Positions 37,493-45,783 of a stretch of 64,000 nt of DNA are shown piece by piece. Source of the DNA: Mesobacillus campisalis (GTDB lineage: Bacteria; Bacillota; Bacilli; Bacillales; Cytobacillaceae); contig NZ_LAYY01000015.1 of NCBI RefSeq assembly GCF_000986785.1, forward strand, positions 1-64,000. The letters run 5' to 3'. Under the pieces are notes generated by a model, which was not told where the DNA came from, did no database searches, and saw nothing but the letters and a program-made list of their open reading frames with translations. How positions within the stretch are numbered: the stretch's first letter is position 1; each line of letters starts with the position of its first letter. The translations under genes were made by a program, and so were the position numbers.

Positions 37493-38389
37493 ATGAAAAA
37501 ACATCTTTTAGCACTTGCCTCCCTGATGTTCATCCTCCTGCTTGCAGCTTGCGGCGGCGGAACGGAAGAAAACAAGGAAGAGAACAAGGAAGAAAACACA
37601 GCAACTGAAACAAAGGAAGTCATTAAAATTGGAATGATTCCCGATCAAAATGCAGCCGAACTTAATAGAAGCATGGATGATTTTGCGGCAGACCTTGCCG
37701 AAAAGACGGGATTTGAAGTAGAATATGTTCCTTCGGTTGATTATGCTGCATTGGTTACTGCGTTTGAGCGCGGCGAAATCCAGCTGGCCTGGTTCGGCGG
37801 TCTGACAGGAGTCCAGGCCCGCAATGCGGTACCTGAAGCAGAAGCGATTGCACAGCGCCCAATTGATGAAAAATTCAAATCGGTGTTTATCGCACAAAGC
37901 GACCTGGATGTATCCTCTTTGGAAGACTTAAAAGGCAAAACCTTTACATTTGGAAGCGAAAGCTCCACTTCCGGCCATTTGATGCCCCGCTATTTCATGA
38001 CAGAAGCAGGCGTTAATCCTGACCAGGATCTTGATGGCAACCCAAATTACTCTGGATCTCATGATAAGACCTACAAACTGGTCGAATCCGGTGCCTTCCA
38101 GGCAGGTGCACTGAATATTTCGGTTTGGGAAGCAGCCGTTGCCGAAGGCAGTGTCGATCCTGATAAAGTGAAAGTCTTCTATACAACTCCAGAGTATTAT
38201 GACTATAACTGGACAGTTAATAAAATGGATGAAGAAACGAAGACCAAGCTGACGGAAGCCATTCTCTCGATGAAAGCCGGCGACAATGAAGTGATGGACC
38301 TGCTGGCAGCAGAGCAATTTATCCCGACCAATAATGACAACTACAAGGCCATTGAGGAAGTTGCCAGAGAACTAAAGATTATCAAGTAG
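37493..38389 (+). CDS. PhnD-type substrate-binding lipoprotein
   Basis: The 298-aa protein has a lipoprotein signal peptide with lipobox LLAAC (Cys near 20), an acidic KEENKEENK linker and a PhnD-type periplasmic binding fold. Its motifs EIQLAWFGGLTGVQARN and FTFGSESSTSGHLMP are those of phosphonate/phosphite/oxyanion binding proteins. It is the first gene of a four-gene importer. Some PhnD-like families next to selenium genes have been annotated as putative selenate transporters, which fits the sel genes 8 kb away, but this is inference. Phosphonate, phosphite or phosphate analogues remain possible. Confidence 0.85.
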   Translation: MKKHLLALASLMFILLLAACGGGTEENKEENKEENTATETKEVIKIGMIPDQNAAELNRSMDDFAADLAEKTGFEVEYVPSVDYAALVTAFERGEIQLAWFGGLTGVQARNAVPEAEAIAQRPIDEKFKSVFIAQSDLDVSSLEDLKGKTFTFGSESSTSGHLMPRYFMTEAGVNPDQDLDGNPNYSGSHDKTYKLVESGAFQAGALNISVWEAAVAEGSVDPDKVKVFYTTPEYYDYNWTVNKMDEETKTKLTEAILSMKAGDNEVMDLLAAEQFIPTNNDNYKAIEEVARELKIIK

Positions 38390-38399
38390 GTGACACCGC

Positions 38400-39152
38400 G
38401 TGTCTGAACAGAACATGATAGAAGTTAATTCAATAGAGAAACGTTATGAGAGGAAGATAGCATTATCTTCCCTTTCTTTTGTTGTAAAAAAAGGCGAACT
38501 GGTTGCCCTGATTGGGCCTAGCGGAGCCGGGAAAACGACGCTCCTGAACCTGCTCGCCTCCCTTCTGGAGCCTGACAGCGGCGAGCTGAAGGTGGATGGA
38601 AAACCACTCAGCCAATATGCCGACCGCAGGCAGAGAGCAAGGAAGATTGGCCTGATCCGCCAGCAATTCGACCTGGTCGGCCAGCTGGCGGTAATCCATA
38701 ATGTACTAGCAGGTCGGCTGGCTGAATGGAGCCTGTTAAAATCGTTTGCTTCCTTGTTTATTCCTCAGGAAAAAGACAAGGCGGTGGATGCATTGAAGCG
38801 GGTCGGTCTGGAAGATAAGCTGTATGAGCGTACTTCCAACCTATCAGGCGGCGAACAGCAGCGTGTAGCCCTAGCCCGCCTGCTGATGCAAAAACCGGAG
38901 GTCATCCTCGCCGACGAACCTGTTGCCTCGCTTGACCCCGCCCGCTCCGAAGACATCCTTGCGATGCTCACCGGGCTTGCCAAGCAGGAAAACCAGACGG
39001 TCGTAGCCAGCCTGCACTCGGTTGAATATGCCAGGAAGTATTTCACAAGATTGATTGCCCTAAAAAATGGCGATATCTTTTTTGACCTGCCTTCACACCA
39101 GGTAACAGAACAGCAGCTTCAGGAGCTTTACCAGCTAAAGGAGCTTAACTGA
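38400..39152 (+). CDS. ABC transporter ATPase, PhnC-like
   Basis: The 250-aa protein uses a GTG start at 38400, ten bases after the binding-protein stop codon. Walker A is GPSGAGKTT (about 39-47), the signature is LSGGEQQRVALARLL and Walker B is VILADEPVASLDP. It is the cytoplasmic motor of the PhnD-type importer. No gene for phosphonate breakdown is adjacent, so the transported ligand must be inferred from the binding protein. Confidence 0.92.
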   Translation: MSEQNMIEVNSIEKRYERKIALSSLSFVVKKGELVALIGPSGAGKTTLLNLLASLLEPDSGELKVDGKPLSQYADRRQRARKIGLIRQQFDLVGQLAVIHNVLAGRLAEWSLLKSFASLFIPQEKDKAVDALKRVGLEDKLYERTSNLSGGEQQRVALARLLMQKPEVILADEPVASLDPARSEDILAMLTGLAKQENQTVVASLHSVEYARKYFTRLIALKNGDIFFDLPSHQVTEQQLQELYQLKELN

Positions 39153-39153
39153 C

Positions 39154-39942
39154 ATGCTATCTTTCGACCTTCATAAAAGAAAGCTCCTAACCGCCTTTTT
39201 GCTGCTCCTGTTCGCCTGGAGCCTTTTCGGGGTGAACTGGCAGGAAGGTGTTTTGCACTCGAGCGGCCTAGGCACGGCCATGGAGATTTTTGCGGCCATG
39301 TTCCAGCCTGACCTGTCGGCAGACATCATCAGGCTGGCGGTCCATTCGTCATGGATCACCCTTGCCTATGCCACTGCCGGCATCTCTCTGGCACTGATTC
39401 TTGCGCTTGTTTTCGGGATCCTCGCCTCAGGTGTGCTGGCAGGAGGCAAAGGATCAAGGAAGATGATGAAAGGGTTCTTCCGCGGCGTCCTCGGCTTTAT
39501 GCGTGCCATTCATGAACTTGTCTGGGCATGGCTGTTCGTCGCCTCCTTCGGCCTTACGCCTTACGCAGCTGTCTTTGCGCTTGCCATTCCGTACGGGGGC
39601 ATTCTTGGCAGGATTTTTGCCGACATGATCAACGACGTACCCGAGGAGCCTATCCAGGCACTAAGGGCCGCTGGCGCCTCGAGGCTGCAATGCCTGTTTT
39701 ACGGCTATTTGCCGAGTGTAAAGGCCAGCATGATCAGCTACACGATGTACCGGTATGAATGTGCGGTCAGGTCCTCGGCCATCATGAGCTTCGTTGGCCT
39801 TGGCGGCCTCGGCTACCAGATTCAGCTGTCCCTCGATGACCTGCATTATGATGAAGTGTGGACCTTTATGTACTTCCTCATCCTTCTTATCATCCTGATC
39901 GACGGTTGGAGCAATATGCTTAGAAAGAGGATGGCATTATGA
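39154..39942 (+). CDS. ABC transporter permease 1, PhnE-like
   Basis: The 262-aa protein has about six hydrophobic spans and a typical EAA-like loop (LRAAGASRLQCLFYGYLP). It starts one base after the ATPase stop codon, with AAGGAG upstream, so translation is coupled. It ends by overlapping the next permease start. Confidence 0.9.
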   Translation: MLSFDLHKRKLLTAFLLLLFAWSLFGVNWQEGVLHSSGLGTAMEIFAAMFQPDLSADIIRLAVHSSWITLAYATAGISLALILALVFGILASGVLAGGKGSRKMMKGFFRGVLGFMRAIHELVWAWLFVASFGLTPYAAVFALAIPYGGILGRIFADMINDVPEEPIQALRAAGASRLQCLFYGYLPSVKASMISYTMYRYECAVRSSAIMSFVGLGGLGYQIQLSLDDLHYDEVWTFMYFLILLIILIDGWSNMLRKRMAL

Positions 39943-40775
39943 GAAAACGGACTTTCAACTTTACGACGCTTTCTGTTCTTGCCTTCTTCCTTCTGATCGG
40001 AGCTTCCTGGTATCAGGTTATCGGAGTGGAAAAGGCAAGCCTTGCGTCCTTGTTTTCAAACGACAACCTGCAGTATGCGAAAAAATTCTTCAGCGGCCTC
40101 TTTGGCATCGGGCAGACGGAAGTGGCGTTTTTTAACAAAGACAGCTGGTCAGATGCGTTCAGGCTGACGATTGAAACCCTGCAAATGAGCATCATGGCGA
40201 TTGGGTTTTCGACCATTGTCATGTTCCTCACAGTGATTCCGGCAGCGCGCAACGTGGCCGACGGAAGCCTGACTCTTACAAGGAAATGGTACCGCTGGAT
40301 TGTGTTTGGGCTGATCCGGATCAGCTATATATTCAGCCGGGCGATTCCCGAACTGCTCTGGGCGATGATTGTCATTTTCATCTTCAAGCCGGGTATCCTC
40401 CCTGGAGCAATCGCACTTGCCCTTCACAACTTTGGCATTCTCGGGAAGCTGTGCGCGGAAGTAATCGAGGACAGTGACCCACGCCCTGTCCGGAACCTCG
40501 CGTCCGCTGGGGCTTCGCGTCCGCAGCTATTGCTCTACGGAGTGCTCCCGACCGTATTGCCGAAGTTTTTGACTTATATCCTGTACCGCTGGGAAGTCAT
40601 CATGCGGACAACCATCGTCGTCGGCTTTGTCGGCGCAGGCGGGCTCGGCCAGCAGTTCAAGCTCAGCATGAGTTTTTTCCACTATACCGAAATCACTCTG
40701 CTGCTGATCTGTTATCTGATTCTGGTCATCATCGCCGATTATATCTCCGAAAAATCAAGGTTTTTTGTAAAATAA
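39939..40775 (+). CDS. ABC transporter permease 2, PhnE-like
   Basis: This 278-aa protein overlaps the previous permease by 4 bp (ATGA). It has about six membrane spans and an EAA-like loop (LASAGASRPQLLLYGVLP). The two unequal permeases make a heterodimer with the PhnC-like ATPase, as in some phosphonate/phosphite-type transporters. A strong terminator follows directly. Confidence 0.9.
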   Translation: MRKRTFNFTTLSVLAFFLLIGASWYQVIGVEKASLASLFSNDNLQYAKKFFSGLFGIGQTEVAFFNKDSWSDAFRLTIETLQMSIMAIGFSTIVMFLTVIPAARNVADGSLTLTRKWYRWIVFGLIRISYIFSRAIPELLWAMIVIFIFKPGILPGAIALALHNFGILGKLCAEVIEDSDPRPVRNLASAGASRPQLLLYGVLPTVLPKFLTYILYRWEVIMRTTIVVGFVGAGGLGQQFKLSMSFFHYTEITLLLICYLILVIIADYISEKSRFFVK

Positions 40776-40804
40776 AAAGCCGGGCGTCTCTGCCCGGCTT
40801 TTGT
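40774..40804 (+). terminator. terminator of the PhnD-type operon
   Basis: AAAAGCCGGGC and GCCCGGCTTTT pair with a 6-nt loop, immediately after the operon's last stop codon. Confidence 0.9.
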
Positions 40805-40855
40805 CATTTTAGAAGATTTTGCACTTGGATACCTGTCCGTTCCTGCGCATTTTAA

Positions 40856-41398
40856 TTACTCAGCCACTTTCTGTTCTTCCCCGCCAAACCCTAGTGCGGC
40901 GTCAATCATCTGATCCAGCCGGATGATGCTTTGGCGCGCACGCTCTTTGTTTATCGTTCGGTAATGATGGGCTCCGCCTTCTTCCTCGTCCTTTTCATCC
41001 GCCCATTTAACCACCTTTTGGAGTGTCGTCCGTTCAATATCATTGGTTGGCAGGAAGGAATCGGTGTGAAAAAGAATTGCCAGTGCCGTCGTCTTTGCCC
41101 GAACCGGGTTTTCCCCAAGCCTGATCAGCAACTTGTGTGCGCGCTCTGCCCCCTTGATTGGATGAATATCATTCTGCTTATACAGCTCATAGTCCCACTT
41201 CCCGTTTCGAAACCAGGTAAAATGGCCGATATCATGAAGAAAGCCGGCTTTTGCGGCAATATCCACATCCACCCCGTGCTCCTTGGCAAGGTGGAAGGCG
41301 TGATAGGCAACGGCAATGGCATGGGCAAATCCCGAGCGCTTCACATACTTTTGAGTGATATGGTGTTCAAATAGATCCAGAAGCGTCACATCCCGCAT
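40856..41398 (-). CDS. HD-domain phosphohydrolase-like protein
   Basis: This 180-aa protein has the HD metal motif in AGFLHDIGHFTW and a downstream conserved histidine-aspartate (HTDSFLP, DEKDEE). GAAGGAGG lies before the ATG. HD proteins hydrolyse phosphoesters, often of nucleotides, and the substrate here is unknown. It is alone and opposes the PhnD-type operon. Confidence 0.78.
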   Translation of the reverse strand: MRDVTLLDLFEHHITQKYVKRSGFAHAIAVAYHAFHLAKEHGVDVDIAAKAGFLHDIGHFTWFRNGKWDYELYKQNDIHPIKGAERAHKLLIRLGENPVRAKTTALAILFHTDSFLPTNDIERTTLQKVVKWADEKDEEEGGAHHYRTINKERARQSIIRLDQMIDAALGFGGEEQKVAE

Positions 41399-41761
41399 TC
41401 AATTTCCTCCTTCTTTTCAATCAATGCTATCACATGGCAAGTCCCCTCTTTAGGGAACCAATACGCCATCCCGGCAGGAATATTTGGATTTTTGTGAGGA
41501 TAACACAAACTGCATTGCTTCTCAACCTTTTTGTGATATATTCTAGCATTTAACTCATGCTTAACTCCAAAGATATTTTTCCCCTTCTTTGCCTAAAAAC
41601 AAACAGGAGCCTGCCGTCTGGCAGAGGACCATGCGCCCTTCACTGAGGCCAGCAGGCGAGACAGGAGGATTTCCCCATTTTATTTCCTTACGGTTTGTAC
41701 TCCATTCCCAGGGGTATATAAAGAGTGCAAGGCCAAAACAAAACAGAAGGGACTGGTTAAA
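41399..41761. other. long noncoding gap with structured segment
   Basis: In this stretch 41603-41668 can fold: CTGCC-GTCT-GGCAG (41611-41624), GCCTGC/GCAGGC (41609-41614 with 41652-41657) and ACAGGAG repeated at 41603 and 41661. No known riboswitch fits by eye. A TTGTAC and TATAAA pair 16 bp apart (41695-41722) may be a promoter for the small frame that follows. Confidence 0.35.
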
Positions 41762-41866
41762 TTGCAAGATTTAACGGCGACTTCAGAATTAGTCTTTGGC
41801 ATTGCAATCTGTGAGGGTTTTGCCGACAGGGCGATTGGCACCTTGGCCATGAATCGATATATTTAA
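41762..41866 (+). CDS. candidate 34-aa small protein
   Basis: A TTG start at 41762 gives a 34-aa peptide, beginning MQDLTATSELVFGIAICEGF. GAAGGGA lies nine bases upstream, a promoter-like TTGTAC and TATAAA pair lies before that and a strong terminator follows 50 bp after the stop. A central hydrophobic stretch is present. There is no known homologue in my memory, and the start is unusual, so this is only a candidate. Confidence 0.35.
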   Translation: MQDLTATSELVFGIAICEGFADRAIGTLAMNRYI

Positions 41867-41917
41867 CATCGATACCTCCCCATCAGGCACTCCTATCACA
41901 TGTCCTAATTAATGGGA

Positions 41918-41960
41918 CAGAAAAAAGGTGCGAACCGAATGGTTTGCACCTTTTTTCTGT
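41918..41960. terminator. strong bidirectional terminator
   Basis: A long stem CAGAAAAAAGGTGC to GCACCTTTTTTCTG with inner pairs AACC/GGTT and a 4-nt loop. Confidence 0.88.
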
Positions 41961-42072
41961 TTTCAGCCTTGGAGTTTTAAAAGATTCAAAACAGTGAAAC
42001 GTTTGGTAAAAAATGGATGTTTTCTTGCTGCTATCCAAAGGTATGGATTAATAGATTACTGGGAAAGGAGCA

Positions 42073-42438
42073 ATGCAGTTGAAAAAGAAATGGCCTTTAC
42101 TCGCTTCCACCCTATTTGCCTCAGGTATGATTGTCGCTGGATGTTCAGGCGCGGAAGACCCGGCACCTCCTGCAGATGATCCTGTAATCGAAGAAGATCA
42201 AGCCCCTGAAGAGAATCAGGTGCCTGAAAATAACGGCAACAACCTCGGAGACCCTGACACCGACGGCGGCACCACCAATGATGGTACTACAAATGATGGT
42301 ACTACAAATGATGGTACAAATGGCGGCAGCCCGGATGGCGGGATGACTGGCGGCGGAACGAACGGTGAAATGAATGGTGATGTTGAAGCTCCTGAAGATG
42401 GCGGAACGAGCGGCGAGGAGTTCGAAACAGAGGAATAA
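42073..42438 (+). CDS. low-complexity lipoprotein with NDGTT repeats
   Basis: This is a 121-aa precursor, with a lipobox IVAGC (Cys near 25) after a typical signal peptide. The rest is acidic and disordered, rich in Pro, Gly, Asp and Glu. Codons around 42270-42320 form a 15-bp tandem repeat coding TNDGT, about three copies. A GGAG ribosome binding site is four bases from the ATG; a TTG six bases later gives better spacing. The tail has no enzymatic motif. The repeat may vary in copy number. Confidence 0.75.
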   Translation: MQLKKKWPLLASTLFASGMIVAGCSGAEDPAPPADDPVIEEDQAPEENQVPENNGNNLGDPDTDGGTTNDGTTNDGTTNDGTNGGSPDGGMTGGGTNGEMNGDVEAPEDGGTSGEEFETEE

Positions 42439-42440
42439 CG

Positions 42441-42474
42441 CAAAAAACCCTTTCCAATTACGGAAAGGGTTTTT
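42441..42474. terminator. terminator after lipoprotein gene
   Basis: AACCCTTTCC and GGAAAGGGTT pair with a 6-nt loop, flanked by A and T runs; it also lies just beyond yoxD. Confidence 0.88.
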
Positions 42475-42479
42475 ATGTT

Positions 42480-43196
42480 TTATGGATTTGTCGACCAAAG
42501 ACCGGTCGATTTTACGAACACTCTAGGGTGGAGCTTCAGCTGTGCGACCATCATTTCGGCCAGATCCTCTGGCTGCATCACGTTGTCGGTGTTTTCGCCA
42601 ACCAGCTTGTTTTCGACAGCAAGGTCTGTCGCCACTGTGCTTGGAGTCATCGCTGTCACCCTGATATTATGCTTCCTGACTTCCATCAGCAGGGACTCTG
42701 TCAAGCCAAGCACCCCGAATTTCGAAGCGCTGTAGGCACTTGTTACCGGCGCCCCCTTCTGGCCGGCTGTCGAGGAGATATTGATAATGTCGCCCGATTT
42801 CTTTTCCATCATTCCCGGTAGGACCGCCCTGGTTACATAATAGGTTCCCAGCAGGTTGACCTGGATGATTTGTTCCCATTCCTGGGGATCCAGTTCCAGG
42901 AAACCGCCAAATTTGGCAATACCCGCATTATTGATCAGGATGTCTATTGAGCCTAGTTCGGATGTGATATGTTCAACTGCATTCTCGACAGATTGCCGGT
43001 CGCCAACGTCTGCCGCTGCACCCGAAACATTGACTCCATACTGTTCCAGTTCAGCTGTGACTTTTTCAAGGTTGTCCATATTCTTGCCCAGCAGGCCGAT
43101 ATGGACTCCCTCAGCGGCAAGCGCTATGGCTGCAGCCCGGCCAATCCCCCTTCCTGCTCCGGTGATCAATGCTGTTTTGCCTTTTAAAGATTGCAT
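42480..43196 (-). CDS. yoxD: short-chain dehydrogenase YoxD
   Basis: The 238-aa protein has the classical SDR motifs TGAGRGIG (12-19), NNAG in DILINNAGI and the active-site YSASK. Its end [13 protein letters not shown] and length match B. subtilis YoxD, a 3-oxoacyl-[ACP] reductase-like protein of unproven substrate. It is alone. Confidence 0.85.
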   Translation of the reverse strand: MQSLKGKTALITGAGRGIGRAAAIALAAEGVHIGLLGKNMDNLEKVTAELEQYGVNVSGAAADVGDRQSVENAVEHITSELGSIDILINNAGIAKFGGFLELDPQEWEQIIQVNLLGTYYVTRAVLPGMMEKKSGDIINISSTAGQKGAPVTSAYSASKFGVLGLTESLLMEVRKHNIRVTAMTPSTVATDLAVENKLVGENTDNVMQPEDLAEMMVAQLKLHPRVFVKSTGLWSTNP

Positions 43197-43318
43197 TATA
43201 AAACTCCTTTCAGTACAGCGTTAAGAATGCCTGATTGCATCCTACAAGCTAGTTTACCCAAAAGTGGGCCCGCTGTCTCGAATGGAGCATCGAGGTCAAT
43301 AAGCGGCCATTTTACTTT

Positions 43319-43590
43319 TATACCAACAGTCCCTATTAACGCAAATTCCCGGTGCTCTCTTTTTCTTTTTTGCGCTAACAACCGCTGTTAACGCAATTAT
43401 TCCGAGCTCTCTTCTCTTTTTTGCGCCAACAAGCCCTATTGGCGCAGATTTCGTGGGGCTCCTCTTCTTATTTACGTTAATAAGCCCTGTTAACGTAATT
43501 TCACAGGAATCTCTCTTCTTTATTGCGCCAACAAGCCCATTTAACGCAAAATCCCGGGGCTCTCTCCTCTTTTTTGCGCCAACAAGCCGT
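43319..43590. repeat. 51-bp hairpin array, family C (main copy)
   Basis: Units begin with TTGCG or TTACG at about 43370, 43421, 43472, 43523 and 43574, 51 bp apart, with an earlier decayed one near 43319. The cleanest is TTACGTTAA, loop TAAGCCCTG and TTAACGTAA, which pairs perfectly. Others are TTGCGCCAA, a 9-nt loop and TTGGCGCAG or TTAACGCAA. The spacer begins AAATTCC or AAATCCC and contains GGGGCTC, similar to family A. It fills most of the 473-bp gap between yoxD and the GNAT gene. Confidence 0.88.
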
Positions 43591-43629
43591 AACGGAGCAG
43601 GGACACCTTAAATTATCTACACAAGTATA

Positions 43630-43662
43630 AACAAAAACTGGCCGCATTGGCGGCCAGTGTGG
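43630..43662 (-). terminator. terminator after GNAT/nitrilase operon
   Basis: ACTGGCCGC and GCGGCCAGT pair around a 3-nt loop, followed by five T on the minus strand. Confidence 0.85.
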
Positions 43663-43669
43663 TTCCTCA

Positions 43670-44341
43670 TTATAACGGCAGAAGCTTTACTGTCTGCCTG
43701 TTTTTTAATTGATTAATCATATCTAACCATTCCTGCGGCTTATTATCCAGTACAGAGTAATAGACCGTCAGGAAATCGACGATTTGGGCTGCCGGCAGTT
43801 CCTTAACAGAGCTGTCGAGTGGCATGAAGCACAAATCGAGCCCTTCAACGGCCGTGCCGTCATTTTCCCAGGAAGGATGCACATAGGTAAAATCCAGGCG
43901 TTCATAGCCAAGATGCGACAATACTTCCCGGCGGACAAATGGATTCATTGTTTGGACACCGCCAAAGTCGTGGTCGCCCCGGCGGTATGGGTCATAAATC
44001 TCCGCAAACATCCCAAACAGCTCGACACCCTGTTCCTGCGCCAGGTTGCTGAGGTCTTCCATGCGCTTCTCGGCGATGAAGCGGCCAAGACCGAGGCCAG
44101 GCCGGCCGACAATAGTAAAATCGGTCATCGCAATATTCCAGTCAGAATAATAGCGGTATTCGGTTACCCCCACCACTTCACCTTCGTGCACAGCAACAAA
44201 GACGCGGATGGAAGGATCCTCAAGCGGCTCCTTCCATAAGTCAAATTCAAGCACCTCTTCAGGGGGAAAAACTTCCTTCATCAAGTTATGGAGCTTGGCA
44301 AAAAGTGGATCCTCTATAGAATTAACTCGGATATATTCCAT
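43670..44341 (-). CDS. GNAT-family N-acetyltransferase
   Basis: This 223-aa protein has a GNAT fold: VFVAVHEGEVVGVTEYRYY (beta strands 2-4) followed by the acetyl-CoA region RPGLGLGRFIAEKRME. The C-terminal third, with YERLDFTYVHPSW and LDLCFMPLDSS, is not part of the standard GNAT core. It starts 7 bp after the nitrilase stop codon, so the two are one operon. This pairing with a carbon-nitrogen hydrolase recurs in other bacteria, suggesting that they act on the same compound. Confidence 0.82.
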   Translation of the reverse strand: MEYIRVNSIEDPLFAKLHNLMKEVFPPEEVLEFDLWKEPLEDPSIRVFVAVHEGEVVGVTEYRYYSDWNIAMTDFTIVGRPGLGLGRFIAEKRMEDLSNLAQEQGVELFGMFAEIYDPYRRGDHDFGGVQTMNPFVRREVLSHLGYERLDFTYVHPSWENDGTAVEGLDLCFMPLDSSVKELPAAQIVDFLTVYYSVLDNKPQEWLDMINQLKNRQTVKLLPL

Positions 44342-44348
44342 GGTCTAT

Positions 44349-45230
44349 TTAGCTCCTTTTCAAACTTTCTTCCTGTTCCCAATCCGTGTACAAATCGGTG
44401 CGGCGGTCGCGCCATGTTGTCACTGAGCCGCGCTCGCGCACTTCATACAGCAGGCTAAGGTCAAGATCGGCGGTGACAATCATGTCATTGTTCAGCTCGC
44501 CTTCCGCCAGCAGGCCTTTAGGCGGGAAAGGAATATCATTCGGAGTGATAATGGCTGCCTGCCCAAAATTGGCCCTCATGAAATCAACAGTCGGCAGAGC
44601 ACCTACTGTTCCTGTCAACACCACATAAACCTGGTTTTCAATCGCCCTCGCATGGCTTGTATAGCGAACACGGTGGAAACCATGGCGGTCATCTGTGCAG
44701 GAAGGGCAGAAAATCACATCCGCGCCTTTGGCCTTCGCCATCCGGACAATTTCCGGGAACTCGATATCATAGCAAGTCAACAAAGCAATCCTGCCCTTTT
44801 CGGTATCGAATACCCTGAAACTGTCGCCTGCAGACATATTCCACTCTTCCACTTCAGTCGGTGTGATATGCAGCTTGGCCTGCTCTTCAATCCTGCCGTC
44901 CGGATAGAACAAATGGGCCACATTATATAATTTTCCTTCACGGGCGAGTACATGTGTACCCCCGATTATATGCATCTTTGTATTCAAGGCGAACTGCTGG
45001 AACAAGTTCAGATACTGTTCCGTAAATCCCGGCAATTCGTTAATCGTCAGCCGTGTTCCCTGCTCACTGCCGATGGAAAGCAATTGGGTAGTAAAAAATT
45101 CAGGAAACAGCACAAATTCAGAACCATATTCCTGTGCTGTTTTTATATAGTGCTCACATTGAGCAGCAAATTCTTCAAACGACCTGATCGTATGAAGATG
45201 ATATTGAACGGCAGATACTCTTAATTTCAT
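44349..45230 (-). CDS. carbon-nitrogen hydrolase (nitrilase superfamily)
   Basis: The 293-aa protein starts at the ATG at 45230 with GGAGGG upstream. The nitrilase catalytic triad is visible: Glu in LFPEFFTT, Lys in EQAKLHITP and Cys in LLTCYDIEFPE. Family members cleave nitriles or amides, and the substrate is not known here. A short C-terminal extension is present. It is upstream of and co-transcribed with the GNAT gene. Confidence 0.88.
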   Translation of the reverse strand: MKLRVSAVQYHLHTIRSFEEFAAQCEHYIKTAQEYGSEFVLFPEFFTTQLLSIGSEQGTRLTINELPGFTEQYLNLFQQFALNTKMHIIGGTHVLAREGKLYNVAHLFYPDGRIEEQAKLHITPTEVEEWNMSAGDSFRVFDTEKGRIALLTCYDIEFPEIVRMAKAKGADVIFCPSCTDDRHGFHRVRYTSHARAIENQVYVVLTGTVGALPTVDFMRANFGQAAIITPNDIPFPPKGLLAEGELNNDMIVTADLDLSLLYEVRERGSVTTWRDRRTDLYTDWEQEESLKRS

Positions 45231-45383
45231 ACCCAATCCCTCCAGGCAAAAAAATAATAAGTCTCGAAACAAGGGAATCGAAACATCGAGACTCATTATA
45301 AAACATTCGCATGAAATTGAATATAGTTTTTTGCCTTTTTTTTAGCGGACAGCTGTCCAATTTTTATAGAGGTTCCTTATACA

Positions 45384-45418
45384 CGAAAAAGCCTGGCCAA
45401 GCAGGCCAGGCTTTTTTA
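45384..45418. terminator. terminator overlapping small-gene stop
   Basis: AAAAAGCCTGGCC and GGCCAGGCTTTTT form a long stem with a 5-nt loop; its T-run edge overlaps the stop codon of the 48-aa gene. Confidence 0.88.
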
Positions 45419-45562
45419 ACTAACCCTCGTATCTTCGAGCAGATGTTTCACCGCGTGCAGGTCGACTCCCTTTGTTTCTGCCAGAATTTCCACCGTATGT
45501 TCCACTTCCTCTTCCGTGAACCGTTCCCTTCTCAGCACTTCAATCGCTTTAGACAATTCCAC
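45416..45562 (-). CDS. 48-aa small acidic protein
   Basis: A GTG start at 45562 has AGAGGAG nine bases upstream and gives a 48-aa protein, beginning MELSKAIEVLRRERFTEEEV. It is helical and ends LLEDTRVS. The stop codon is directly against a terminator. I know no named family. The ribosome binding site and terminator make it a likely real gene. Confidence 0.75.
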   Translation of the reverse strand: MELSKAIEVLRRERFTEEEVEHTVEILAETKGVDLHAVKHLLEDTRVS

Positions 45563-45783
45563 TTACGTCCACTCCTCTGCCTTTTTTACTTTATATAAAC
45601 CTAAACGGTCTCTCTTAAACATAATGAAGCAGACCAATAAATGGAATTTACGGAATATATTTATCGGAATTTACAGAAATTACATAGCGAAATAAACCGG
45701 AACATACGATATTTTGTCGAAAGCCTGCCGGCTACGAAGTCAGAAACCTGTCGCATCCTGCGCTTGCCCGAGAAATAATCTCC

